Origin: Fistulifera solaris
Taxonomy: Eukaryota; Bacillariophyta; Bacillariophyceae; Naviculales; Stauroneidaceae
Assembly (NCBI GenBank): GCA_030295235.1
Contig: AP026142.1
Location: forward strand, 124,001 to 188,000
DNA length: 64,000 nt
Direction: 5' to 3'
Shown: piece by piece, positions 22,839-33,382 of the stretch
Layout: the number at the start of each line of letters is the position of its first letter
How positions within the stretch are numbered: position 1 is the first letter of the stretch
The notes under the pieces: generated by a model
Seen by the model: the letters and a program-made list of their open reading frames with translations, nothing else
Database searches by the model: none
Told to the model about the DNA's origin: nothing
Made by a program: the position numbers and the translations under genes

Positions 22839-24547
22839 ATGAAAGGACATCAAAAACAACCGATTGTGGAAGGGCCCCAAGAGCAGGATGATGATTCTAC
22901 TTCAAGCTTCGCGTATCGCGTGCATTTTTCGTGCGAAAATACGGGCCGCTACATTCGTAAATCGAAGCGACGAATACGATGGTGAGTTCCTTGCATATTA
23001 GATTAGAAGAAGTATTGCTTGTCGATAAGTGTAATTCCATGGTCATGATCGTTTGCTTCCGAGTTTTTTTTCGGCGGTAGGTTATCACGTCTTGCGAAGT
23101 AAATCGATTTCTTTTGAAATGCGTTTGTGTTTACTTATGGCTTTGAGTTTTGAGTGGAGTGGCCTGCGTAGCTGTTTTCTATTTATTGTGTGTATTTATG
23201 CTGTTACCGTGAAAGTAGTCTGGAGGCCACTTTTCATGTCACACCCGGCACCCGTGTCTCGCATGCACCATCGGATCGCGATCATCGCGTGCGAAACAAT
23301 GCGTTTGTTGATCTCGAAGGTTGTGCTTGCAAACGACTACAGCATTTTAGCAACAAAACAACCAGCTCATCTTCTCTTCTTACATTGTTTTATTTGACAG
23401 GGTATTTGGCTTTCGTCGACCAAACGCCGCCAGGGAAGAACACGACATTGATCTCATTTGGAGTTTCAAAAGTGGCAAAACGCGTATCTTTTGGAACAAA
23501 TCTAATATCTCGAGCATCATTCGAGAAGGTGGTGAAGCGGAGGTTGTTGAGTTTACTTGGAAAACCAACGCAAATGATATTCTCAAAGTGATTGCTCACT
23601 CATCGATCTCTCCCGGAGCCGTTCGGCGGCAATATGATTTACTGGTGAATGGCGTTAGCTTCTTTGACCTCTCAACGCTCCCTGAGCTTGCTCGAAAAAG
23701 AAACGAAGCAGTCAAGGCAACAAAAGAAGCAAGATGCGATAAAAATCCCGTGAGACGCGTCGATTCGTGCGGTTCTCTCGATAGCATCCTGTCGCTGGAA
23801 TATCCGAACGAGATTGGGATACCGTCGTCTTCTAGCTTTCGATTGGCCATGGTAGGACTGCAGTCCGGAGACATCGACGATGAACTACGATCCGAGTTGT
23901 ATTCTTCGTCACTCGATGAAGTTAGACTCTCGGTTACCAGCTTTCTTCCCCAGACAGAGGATATGTTGTCCAGAGCAATCATGGAAGTGTTTATCGGCGA
24001 TGATGATACCGGTCATTCTTCGTCATCATCGTTTCTTTGTGTTCCTCGAGACGAAGATTGCTTCCCACTCGAAGTAGATGCTTTATGTGAGACACTCGAA
24101 TGGATGCGCGCATTAAATAAAAAGGATTTTCGGTGTCCGGAGGACCGGGAGGAAACGATATTGGCATTCTTGCAAAAGCAAATTTCGAACACGATTCGCC
24201 AGATCCGAAATGAACAAACTACATCTCATACTGCCATTCGTATTATTGTGGGAGTGGCTGCCTTGCTAGATATTCCATTTGTCCGGCCGATGGTCCAAGA
24301 TACAGTCATTTTGGAAGGAAACGTTCGACAAAGTGTTGAACTACGAAAATTCTTATCACGTTTCGGCACTGTCGAACGGTTCTTCTTTTCCAAAAAAAGC
24401 CCTCAAATTGCATTCTGTCGATTTGTGAATGAACTGTCGGTTGCGGCTCTTTTACAAGCAGCGCGTAACAAACAGTTACCCGAGATCTTTTTCACATACG
24501 GTTTACCACGCTTTCTGAGTGTTCAACATCCAAGCGCGACGATCTGA
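22839..24547 (+). CDS. FAIM-like domain protein with C-terminal RRM-like segment
   Basis: Two exons (22839-22981 and 23401-24547; 419-nt intron with GTGAGT and TTTGACAG) give 429 residues. The N-terminal 150 residues (KSKRRIRW, split by the intron, then HDIDLIWSFKSGKTRIFWN, and RRQYDLLVNGVSFFDL) align with the gene at 26313-28100. They have the look of the FAIM beta-sandwich: a short W-containing strand, SGK-R, and a final QYDL-NG-xF strand. The middle is acidic. The C-terminal VILEGNVRQSVELRKFL, FGTVERFFF and PQIAFCRF follow the beta-alpha-beta-beta order of an RRM-like fold, which would suggest RNA binding. Both domain calls are by eye. Confidence 0.55.
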
Positions 24548-25028
24548 GTGATCGAGACGATTCCGAAGTGATGGAAGTAACCAAACCGCATTTGCTATCA
24601 CACGATCAACAAACAACCTCCTCCACTTGTGCATCGCCGCAGTCTCAATGCTCCATTTATACCCTTCTCGAAGGATGATCCTTTCTATATATCTATGTAT
24701 CTCTCTCATGTTTCTATAACATTTTTTATATAACTTGTCTGTACCTGGTATAAAAGAGGATGGCAGACACTAATTTTGCAGTCGATTTGTCGATTGAGAT
24801 CATAGTTTCGGCTCTTGACTCTAGAAAATTGATTCTAGTCGCACCGTAATAATTAAAGAATAGATTATACAGTGCCGGTTTGAGATCGCGTCCCCGCATG
24901 TTCGCATCTCATTCATTTTGATTTATCTCAAAATGCTTTCGAACCTGGTGATAACCTTACTACGAAGAAAAGAATAAAGAAAACACTCTATTAAAAGACA
25001 CAACTCCTTCATAAATTTTTGGTTAATC
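24548..25028. other. Intergenic, no gene seen
   Basis: 480 bp with AT-rich and TATATCTATGTATCTCTC-like sequence downstream of the FAIM-like gene. No ORF support. Confidence 0.4.
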
Positions 25029-26057
25029 ATGAAACGACGACAAACAGCAACGAAAGAAATCGATGATTCACAGAACATTATTGTCGTGATGTACAACACT
25101 TGTGATCCGTGGCTCAGCCGAGCGGCACGCGAAATTCTTCACCGACATTTGTCACGTCATTTGACAGGCTCACATGACAATCAAAGCACAACAATATATG
25201 ATTATATTAGTCAAGTGGTTTCCGTAGGGAAGATTATTGAGGATATCAATGCTACACAACATTGTCCTCTCCATGATGTCGATGTGCTTCGACGACATGA
25301 AGAACAGTCTCGGTCCATTTCTTCTCGAAAACTACCATCGGCTTATGCATCCTCATATTTGCTGAAACATAATCATTATTCCAAAAGCGGTGCTCCTGTG
25401 TCATGGTATCAATGTGGTCTGTGTCAAAAACAATTCTTGACACGGTTTTATTTGGATCGTCACTTGAAGTGGACGCATCGGGAAGAATTGTTACTACCAC
25501 CCGAGACTGAATCACGAATCATCTGTCCGGCACAACAATGGTGTGAGTTTCTGGTCGACTGCTATGATGTAGCCGTCGACCAAGAACCCTATTATAGTGC
25601 CGGAAGTGGTGGTTGGAGTGACTACCATCGGCATTCCGTGGCTTCCTTGGTGCGGCAACGCATACCGCCCTGTCACGAAGAACGTCTACAACAACAATTG
25701 CGAGCCTGTCGATCGATGGTCGATGCTTGTTTCTTGCACGATGTAGGGCTGCAAGAGTACTTGCTGAGCCATTTGTGTGCACCACAGACGTGTCAGGACC
25801 GTTTACATCGTATTTTCGTTCAATCGTCTCAGTCGTCGTCCTTTGTGTTTCCTTGGTCGTCACGAAACCACTGGAATCAGTATAGAATGTTTTACTGCCT
25901 GCTTGTTGCACTCGCCCTGTTGTTGGGCTCTATCGCGGTGTATGGTGGCGTTTTCCGTCATCGTCACGATCGACCACGTAGCCGTCTTTTGCACAAGGCA
26001 AGACACCAAAAGAATAAGACGCGCACCAGCTTCGCTGATAAGAACAAACAAATATGA
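25029..26057 (+). CDS. C2H2 zinc-finger protein with C-terminal membrane segment
   Basis: 342 residues, one exon, ATG at 25029. One classical C2H2 finger stands at about residues 125-150 (YQCGLCQKQFLTRFYLDRHL, next His in KWTH). A second Cys/His cluster precedes it (HCPLHDVDVLRRH), and further conserved Cys follow (CPAQQWCEFLVDCYD, CHEERLQQQLRACR, HLCAPQTCQ). Near the C-terminus is one hydrophobic helix (MFYCLLVALALLLGSIAVYG) and then a basic tail. One finger plus a membrane anchor argues against a classical transcription factor; an endomembrane protein is more likely. No named orthologue is recognised. It sits between two FAIM-like paralogues. Confidence 0.65.
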   Translation: MKRRQTATKEIDDSQNIIVVMYNTCDPWLSRAAREILHRHLSRHLTGSHDNQSTTIYDYISQVVSVGKIIEDINATQHCPLHDVDVLRRHEEQSRSISSRKLPSAYASSYLLKHNHYSKSGAPVSWYQCGLCQKQFLTRFYLDRHLKWTHREELLLPPETESRIICPAQQWCEFLVDCYDVAVDQEPYYSAGSGGWSDYHRHSVASLVRQRIPPCHEERLQQQLRACRSMVDACFLHDVGLQEYLLSHLCAPQTCQDRLHRIFVQSSQSSSFVFPWSSRNHWNQYRMFYCLLVALALLLGSIAVYGGVFRHRHDRPRSRLLHKARHQKNKTRTSFADKNKQI

Positions 26058-26312
26058 TAAACAAAAGTCATCGTGAGGCACAAAGAAGTTTCAAATTTGC
26101 CGCGCGTTGGTTTTTTGAAAATATATCGTGATGGAAGAATTATGCTATTGAGATCAACTCCTAATTTGTCTGTTTCCCTTAACTCCTTTTCTTAAAGCTA
26201 CATTAAGAAAATCTAGGGTGAATCATTTCATTAAAATTCGTCTCAAGTCAATTTCCCTCTTTCCTAAATCTTTCTTAAAAAAAGCACTTTCATTCGTCTG
26301 TCATTCATCTCA

Positions 26313-28100
26313 TCAACGATACTGAGGCTGCTGGTATCCTCCATAATATTGTTGTTGCTGGGGCGGAGGCGGGGCCATTTGTCCATATGTGTACGGTTGC
26401 TGTCCGTGAACGACCCCAAAACCACGAGGAGCCAAAGGAGGGGGACCTCCCTGATTGGACTGTCCGTGCAACACCAACATGCCCGCTTGGGCGGCCGCCG
26501 GATCCCACGGCGGAGTGCTCATAATCCCTTCCTTGATTTCCTTCTTTGGCTTGACGGTACTGATTTGTCCCAATGTGGCATGGGATCCCACCAGGCGGTG
26601 TGCCGCCGGCGGCAACGGCTCGCTCTTGTTGCTCTTCTTCTTGGATTTTTTCTTCCTCTTGACGCTTCATGGTCAATTTCATTTTTTGTTCCGCCGGTTC
26701 ATCAATGCGATCTACATTGACTAAATTTCGCATGGCTTTTTCTAATTCTGAAAGATTCGCATCGTCGTCTTCCGCCGTAATCAAACCGTTCATTGACAAT
26801 GTCGGCGTCTCTACCGCCGCCGGTTCCGACGGAGGTCCACCGTTCGAATACGGAGAAGTCGGAGGATACATTCCTGCCGGACTCGCGGGCGGCATACCAT
26901 TGTTGTAACCCTTGAGAATTTCACTGGCCAGATCATTGCGACTGGGAGGCTTGGGCGCAAAGGATCGTCCGCTCCTCCATTCAAGACGGGAGCGAAATCG
27001 TTACTCGCATACACGGGTGCGGGAGCCGGAGCAAAGTACGTCGGAGCCGTATACGCCGAGGCCGCTGGACTGGGAGGAGGATAGCTGCCCGGCTGCGTCG
27101 ATGGCAACGCCAACAGGCCCGGTACCGGCGCCGAAGTGTACGGCTGGTTGTACGGCTGCGGCGGCGGGGGTGCACCGGGATACGCCGGTGGCTGCTGCGG
27201 AGGAGCTCCCGCCGCATAGGGTGCCGGGGCACTGGCGTAAAGAGTGGGCGCCGACGTGTACGACATGACGGAAGCATCACTGTGCGGCAGTGCGGGTGCC
27301 GCCGGGGGCGGAGCTGCAAAAAAGTCGTTGCCGCCGTTTTCTCCCAACAGATCAACTTCCGGTGCTGTAGCTGGAGCCGTACTACGATTCAAATGCTGTT
27401 TCGTTTCTTGCAACGAAGCAGTAATGGCCCGCTGCAACTCGGCCTCTTCCTCATCCGGAGTTTGCGGAGCATGAATCGCCGGCGGCAACGAATTTCCCCC
27501 TGACCACCGACGACGAAGTAGCAGCAGCACCTCCTTTAATACCCAATTCGTACACTTTGGGCATGGAAAAGAAACTTTGCCCATCAATGAACATGTCGTA
27601 CTGACGAAAGCCCGGATTGGCCGACATGGGGGGAGCGGCATGACACACAACTTTCATGACATGATTGCCTTTACCGGACCAACTGTGATCAATGACACTC
27701 GTCCGGGTCGCCGAATAATGAATTTCCTTGCCATCGTACATGATTTGTCGTTTTCCGCTGGTCACCGACCAAACGACAACAATCTCGTGCTCTTCACCAC
27801 GACAGTCCGTGCCTGAGAGTCCCTGCGCGAGAGCTTGTTTGTTGGGGAATCCGAAGCGCCTGTGTGTCAATTCAAGGCAGTAATAAGTAAGAAGGATTAA
27901 GGTGAAAGAATTCATTACTAAGCTTTCTTTTGAAAAGCAATCATCGAGTGAAACGATCGAGAAAGAGCCGCCGTATATCCTACGAATGCCATCCTCCAAC
28001 GTATAGATACTACGTACCAACGTATACGACGTTTCGTCGCCGCCACACGCTTTCCCGCAGCGGCAGCGGTAAAGTCAATCTGATATACGGGAAGTGACAT
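26313..28100 (-). CDS. FAIM-like domain protein with ubiquitin-interacting motif and Pro/Ala/Gln-rich tail
   Basis: Exon 1 is 28100-28018 (MSLPVYQIDFTAAAAGKR to KRRIRW) and exon 2 is 27859-26313, with a 158-nt intron. About 542 residues with three bridged breaks (G-run near 27497, T-run near 26962, near 26590). Residues 25-150 form the FAIM-like part: HEIVVVWSVTSGKRQIMYDG, then GNHVMKVVCHA and QYDMFIDGQSFFSMP. A ubiquitin-interacting motif follows (DEEEAELQRAITASLQE, with the acidic lead and the A-x-x-x-S core), then a long Pro/Ala/Tyr-rich region, an acidic helix (LSELEKAMRNLVNVD) and a Gln/Pro/Tyr tail. This would suit an endocytic or ubiquitin-binding adaptor; the role is inferred. Confidence 0.62.
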
Positions 28101-28586
28101 GTTGATCTTGAAAAAGATTAATTAACGATAGCCAACAACAAGCAACAATCAACCAATACAATCGATATGCAAGAATGCAGTAATAAGGATTGCTATGCCG
28201 AGGCGTGTGTGCGCACGATGGAAGCGTGGCGGCGTTTCGAGCGAAGCTTTTTTTTTTACGCGAGATCCGTTTCGGCGCAAAAAAAATCCCCCTACTTTCT
28301 GTTTCGTACTGAAAGTCGCACCACGACCAATCAGGGACTGGCCCCTCCGTTTACACGACTCCTCCGTCGTACTATGAAACGAAGTGTGCCTAACAGGACT
28401 CAACAAGGCATGCTTACCTTCATCTTTTTGTTTCTTTAGCGACGCTCCTTTACGCGAACTTTGAACGCGTCACCATGATGCGAAATGCATATTAAAACGC
28501 AAAACGCCAACACAATAAACGATACGGTCTTCCCTGTCTCTGTTGCACGATATGAATGCCCTTTTGTTTTTCTCACGCGATAAAGT
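28101..28586. other. Shared spacer between divergent genes; no gene seen
   Basis: 486 bp between the starts of the FAIM-UIM gene (minus) and the membrane protein (plus). Several short overlapping ORFs here show no family resemblance. Confidence 0.4.
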
Positions 28587-29765
28587 ATGAAGATGAAGCA
28601 AGGAAGCATCAAAGCACAGCCATCGGCGAATGTCATTCCGTTGCGAGGACCCGCTGCGGTAGCGTTGATTGTGGCGGTAATCCTCGGCCCGTATCTGCAG
28701 CAATTGTCTATCCTTACGATTATCCAAATACTGCTCCTGTTTCTCGCTGGCGCTATGATGTTTCATGATTTCAAATACTGGATGATTCAATCTTCCCGGT
28801 ACTCTTTGCAACAGAAGTTACAGAACATTGTTTTGGATGACATTTTGAGGGCCCTGTTTCATCCACAACAGGGTCTCCTGGCCGTCAGCGCGACGGCTTG
28901 TTTGGGAAACTTTGCCATGTATGCCTTACCAACGACGCCCGAACAACGCGTGCAATTATGGCAATCGGCGTCGGGAGATGAAAGTCCGGATGTAGCGGAA
29001 CGAATTTTGAAAGCGCCCGGTGGGATCGCGGAGCTACTTCCCCACAGTGTTCAGGCATGGCTAGCGCAAGATAATTCTTGCGAAACCTGTTCTAGTATAC
29101 GTAATAAACAGAATCAAGAGAAGCAACAACCCATCATTCCCACATTGGAGAACCTTTCCCCGGTCCTTTCGTCGCAAAGCGAACCCGAAAGTGTCAATAT
29201 CACCTTGCTCTCGGATTTTCATAGCGAAAATGAAGACGATGACAGCAGTGTCGCAACCTCGGAGGAATGCAATTCACCGCAACCAAAAAGATCTCCTTCG
29301 TCACCCATGGAATTGTTGGGATCGATTTTGGGCGATGTGATGACTCGTCAGTTACAAGACTGGTTGGATCGTTTCCCCAGTCGGAGCTTGGAAATGACGA
29401 GTGTGACGGCGGCGGCTCTCCTGTGGGCTCAACTGCGTTATAGTAAACGAGCACGAGACATTGTCTGGACCGTCGTTCATGCCTCGTTCTCCATGACGGG
29501 CTCGGCCGTCTTGACCGGTTCGTTGTTGGCTGTATGGTTGCGACATCAACTACATGACTCGAAACCATCATCTCCAGTCGACTCGTACTTTTCCAGGCAT
29601 TCGTTCTTCTCTCTGAAAAACGTACGAAATTCCGGTCAAAGGATGAAGAGTGTGGTGATATCTCTGATTCAGTCCGAACGTGCACGTAAAGTACAAGGCT
29701 TTTTGGCGGTTGCAGTTCTTGCTTACTTTGGTCGAAGAAGGATCGATCTGTCTCGATCGCGCTAG
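28587..29765 (+). CDS. Multi-pass membrane protein of unknown function
   Basis: 392 residues, one exon, ATG at 28587. Two close hydrophobic helices lie near the N-terminus (ALIVAVILGPYLQQL and IIQILLLFLAGAMMF). A third weak one follows (LAVSATACLGNFAMYALP), then a long acidic Ser-rich loop, and hydrophobic stretches near the C-terminus (MTSVTAAALLWAQL, VLTGSLLAVWL, VQGFLAVAVLAYFG). The tail is basic. No signal peptide or known domain is recognised. Orientation and compartment cannot be told. Confidence 0.6.
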   Translation: MKMKQGSIKAQPSANVIPLRGPAAVALIVAVILGPYLQQLSILTIIQILLLFLAGAMMFHDFKYWMIQSSRYSLQQKLQNIVLDDILRALFHPQQGLLAVSATACLGNFAMYALPTTPEQRVQLWQSASGDESPDVAERILKAPGGIAELLPHSVQAWLAQDNSCETCSSIRNKQNQEKQQPIIPTLENLSPVLSSQSEPESVNITLLSDFHSENEDDDSSVATSEECNSPQPKRSPSSPMELLGSILGDVMTRQLQDWLDRFPSRSLEMTSVTAAALLWAQLRYSKRARDIVWTVVHASFSMTGSAVLTGSLLAVWLRHQLHDSKPSSPVDSYFSRHSFFSLKNVRNSGQRMKSVVISLIQSERARKVQGFLAVAVLAYFGRRRIDLSRSR

Positions 29766-30312
29766 TTACTGTTGTCGACTTGTACGATGCTGAGTGCCTA
29801 TGCCTAGGGACGATTTGCGTCGATGAGCAACTTGGTTGCCTTGGCAGCGATATCTATCGTTTGATTATCACTTATAGTAAGAACATGTTTGAATGAATGA
29901 ACGAATGAATGAATAATAGCATCACGTTGTTATTCATTTAAAATAGAAATATCACCATTACGTTTTTAGAGGTCTGTGATAGGAAACTTAAAATCACCAT
30001 TCACACGGTTCTTGGCCTCGCTAAAGGACCCCGCCTTCGTTTCGACTTAGTACGAGTACTGGTAAGACTATTTCTTTGTATATTTTTGTCCGTTGAAGAC
30101 GCCGGCCTGTTTTCGTTGGGTCCGTTAGACCCAACAAAACGTCGCTCGTTGAACTCCCTCGCGTTATTATTCTCGCTCGTTATTATTATTTTGTTTCTCC
30201 TATCACGTCTCATGTGCACGCAGTTCATTATCATTTGATTGCTAGAATCTCTTCTTCGGATCATTATTTGCAGCCAATATTTTTTTTATTTTATTCATTC
30301 CTCAGCAATAGT
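29766..30312. other. Intergenic upstream of GOT1; no gene seen
   Basis: It contains a short (GAAT)n run near 29890-29915, an AGTACGAGTACTGG stretch near 30048-30062, and pyrimidine-rich sequence just before the GOT1 start. Confidence 0.4.
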
Positions 30313-30732
30313 ATGTTCAGTGACAACACCAAAATCGGGACCGCCCTTCTCTTTATGGGATGTTTATTTCTGTTCTTGGGGTGTCTCTTTTTGTTTGATT
30401 CCGCCATGCTCGCTCTCGGGGACATTCTCTTCTTGACGGGTCTAACCTTGACCATTGGAGTGTCACGGACAATTCGTTTCTTCAGTCGACCCGATCGTAT
30501 GCAGGGCATTGTGGCATTCTTTGGTGGAGTCTTCTTAGTACTAGTAAGATGGCCCATTTTCGGAATGATCTTGCAATTGTACGGATTGGTGTATCTGTTT
30601 GGACAGTTCTTCCCGATTGCGGCACAATCAATGCGGGATACTCCGGTAATTGGGGAAGTCTTCAAAATACCAGCAATTGAACGATTTTTTGCCTCCTTTG
30701 GTGGTTCGCAAAGTCGTAGAGCACCGGTGTAA
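30313..30732 (+). CDS. GOT1: Got1-family vesicle transport protein
   Basis: 139 residues from the ATG at 30313 (the frame opens further upstream without an ATG). Four membrane helices are in the usual GOT1 order: [20 protein letters not shown], then [39 protein letters not shown], and [19 protein letters not shown] ending in [10 protein letters not shown]. Length and motif order match the Got1/Sft2 family, Golgi and ER membrane proteins that help transport vesicles dock and fuse. The gene is intact and intronless. It runs towards the NGN-SAP gene, and the two stop codons are only 46 bp apart. Confidence 0.87.
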   Translation: MFSDNTKIGTALLFMGCLFLFLGCLFLFDSAMLALGDILFLTGLTLTIGVSRTIRFFSRPDRMQGIVAFFGGVFLVLVRWPIFGMILQLYGLVYLFGQFFPIAAQSMRDTPVIGEVFKIPAIERFFASFGGSQSRRAPV

Positions 30733-30778
30733 TGGTAGTTGAGAGTAGGTTGGTCCGTTCCAGCATAGAAAAATGATA

Positions 30779-32698
30779 TTACTTTCCCTGTATTAATCTA
30801 TCAATCAAATCTGTTTTCGTTCCGGAAAGTTTCAAGCCGCGTTCCCGGAGCATCTCTTTCAAAACTGGTACGGTGCATTTGGAAAGGTTGTCAGAGTTAT
30901 TGAGCGGAGTGTTGTTAGTTGCGGTTCCTGTCGTGGATGTAGATGTACTACCGTTAGCCGGTATTTCATCAAAGGATGACATTTCCAAAGTCTTGGCCTT
31001 TTTCGGTCGTTCGTTCGGATCGTACGAGAGCTCCGATTCCAACTGCGTGAAAAAATTGGACGAGGAGTCGTCGTCGCCATTCCCTTGCAATTCAGCTTCC
31101 AAGGCCGCAAAAAGTCGTCGTCACCGTCTCGATTCTTGGTCTCATCGAATCTGTCATCCAAATCGTCCAGCAACGAATCAAAAAACAGACTATCTTCTTG
31201 TGATTCTATCAATTTCGGTGTGGATCGCTCTCGCTTGTTGTTATTTCGTGCTGATTGCGATGTTTCTTCCTGTTCCTGCTGGTCTAGCAATGAATCGAAG
31301 AAACTACTGTCTTCCGTTGTATCTTTAGATAATTTCTCCTTATCAGCATTTTTCAAATCCTTTTCAGATCATTCATCAACGAGGCAAAAAGTCGTCTTCC
31401 TCTTTCTCAGAAGGCGGGCTGGTGGCAGATGAAACAAAGGCACTCCAGTCCTCGTCCGCATTTCGATTGTTCTCCTTTGGAGTACGTTCATTGCGGCGCT
31501 GTTGCCGTGGTGGTACTTGTGGTCGACCCCATTGGCTGTCGACATCACCCATAGCCCATTCCTTCTCTGCTTGATTTGATGCTGCGCCAGAACCGGCCGT
31601 CCAAGCCTGTTTCGAGCCAGATGATTTCTGTTGTTCTTGATACCAGTTCCAATTACGATCGTTCGCTTGCTGTTCCGAGAGACTACCACCTTCACGGAAC
31701 CGATCCGCGGTTCGGTCCTGACGTCGATTTCGTTGTTGCGGACGGAGCTGTTGACGCTGAAAATCCGGATTGCTGGCCGCGTCGAACGAATCGCGGCCCC
31801 GGACCGGACCGTCCAAGTCACGCTGTGTAATGGGCTGTGTGGGTCCCGACAAACCACGCAAGGCCTCCAATTCGGTCAATTTGCGGACATCGGATGGATC
31901 CAGCCACTCCTCAAACATGGTACCGTACGTTAAAAAGCGAACCATGATTTTACCATCCTTGAGTCGGCGGACGACGCCGTCTTCATTAAAGAATTTGTTC
32001 CGAGCCGTTACTTTCACCATGTCGTTGACTTTGAGTCCCAGAAACGACTTGATGGCTTCCGTGTCTACTTGGGGAACGGATGGATCGTCCTCTCCACTGT
32101 CCAATATAGCATCGTCACTTTCGCCCATTCCTCCCAGAGTATCTTCTTCGTCTACCCATTCTTCGGAGTCCAAAACTAGCAATCTCGTCATCGTTCAATG
32201 CCAATGGCGACGGTGGAAGTTTTCGGTATCCTTTGTGGTTCACGGTCCCCATCCATGATCGACACAGATCGAGTGATTGAATTCGTTCGTACGTTTCTTT
32301 GCAGAGACGCAATTTCGCAAACACATAACCCAGATACTTGACCTTGTGTTCGGTCACCATGCGTTTGGCCCCGTGTGATCGGGTCTTTTGACGGTCGGAA
32401 CAATGAACTTGACCACATCTTCCATGTTTCCGCACACTTCTCGACACTGATACAGCAATTCCATTTCTGATCCAGCCACACAATTTAATAAATACCACAT
32501 TGGTTCCTCATCTTCCTCAATTTCGAGACGTTCCCACAATCGATCATGTAATTTTGTGTCGTGCATGCGGGGCGAGTTTGTTGCTTTCGGCAGTTGTGAA
32601 TAGACGGATAACGTCCTCGAAAGAGGACAAAAGGCGGAACTGAAGTAGTGAAAGCATAGTAGTGCCGTGGAACCCAAATAGCAAATAGATCTTTTCAT
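30779..32698 (-). CDS. Plastid NusG-like (NGN-KOW) factor with repeated FFxxL motifs and a SAP domain
   Basis: About 640 residues from the ATG at 32698, with five bridged breaks (near 32392, 32173, 31386, 31364, 31111), all in A- or T-runs. It begins MKRSICYLGSTALLCFHYF then SSAFCP, a signal peptide with plastid-type motif. The NGN domain follows (MWYLLNCVAGSEMELLYQCR, later KVKYLGYVFAKLRL), as in NusG/Spt5, which binds RNA polymerase and promotes processivity or termination. A KOW-type stretch comes next (VNDMVKVTARNKFFNEDGVV). The C-terminal part has an RNA-binding-like Gln/Arg region, at least five acidic FFxxL repeats (SSFFDSLLDQQ, SLFFDSLLDDL, SSNFFTQLESEL) and ends in a SAP DNA-binding motif (LSKCTVPVLKEMLRERGLKL). 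The frame arithmetic closes exactly. Confidence 0.8.
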
Positions 32699-33382
32699 TT
32701 TTAATTCGTTTCTAGCGAAGAATAACAACAAGAGCAACGGTTGAGTAGCAAAATCAATCGAATGCGCTTTTGTGGGAGTGCTTTCTCGTTTTAGAATGAT
32801 TCGTAGTTGTGATTCGATTTCTGACAACAACATACAACACGGTGTGATGAAAAAGGTCTGTGCATGTTTTTGGTTGATTGATTGATGGCCAACGACGCCG
32901 AAAGAATTTTCGTCAGTGGATGAGGAGCAGCGTCTGTCTGTCAGTCATGCAGATCTCGGAGACTGTCGTACTGACAAAAGGATAGTAAATCGAGTCCCCT
33001 AATTATCCAAAAGTATGTCTCTGCATTTGTGTCCCGGTCCGACCAGCGCGCCAGGCGGTCTATTCTCAGCGATCATCGCCAAAAAGTCACGCGCGATGAA
33101 CCATTCCAACAAACCGACATACGGCACGAAAAAAAATAATGTCGTCGTACAAAGTATTAAGAGAGAAACAACAACGACCATGAGGAGAACAAGACCCGAA
33201 GCAAATGCGCCACTGTCCGTTTCGGGACGAATACGGAGCATGGCGAATCATCATCATCATCAAAGAGCCAAGAGCCGTCGTCGTCGTCGTCGTCGTCAAA
33301 ACGAAGGGGGATTTTCGGTATTCCATTACGAAAACCAAGAAAGTCATCGTCGTCGTCGTCCTCCGTGTCAAGTCACTCGAGG
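32699..33382. other. Divergent spacer with triplet repeats; no gene seen
   Basis: 684 bp between two divergent starts. It holds (TCA)n near 33247-33261, (CGT)n near 33275-33297 and again near 33344-33358. These could belong to a 5' UTR of the large gene at 33383. Confidence 0.45.

Noticed and set aside
23053-23397. 114-codon ORF inside the 419-nt intron of the FAIM-like gene
   Set aside because: It lies between good GTGAGT and TTTGACAG splice signals and shows no family resemblance.
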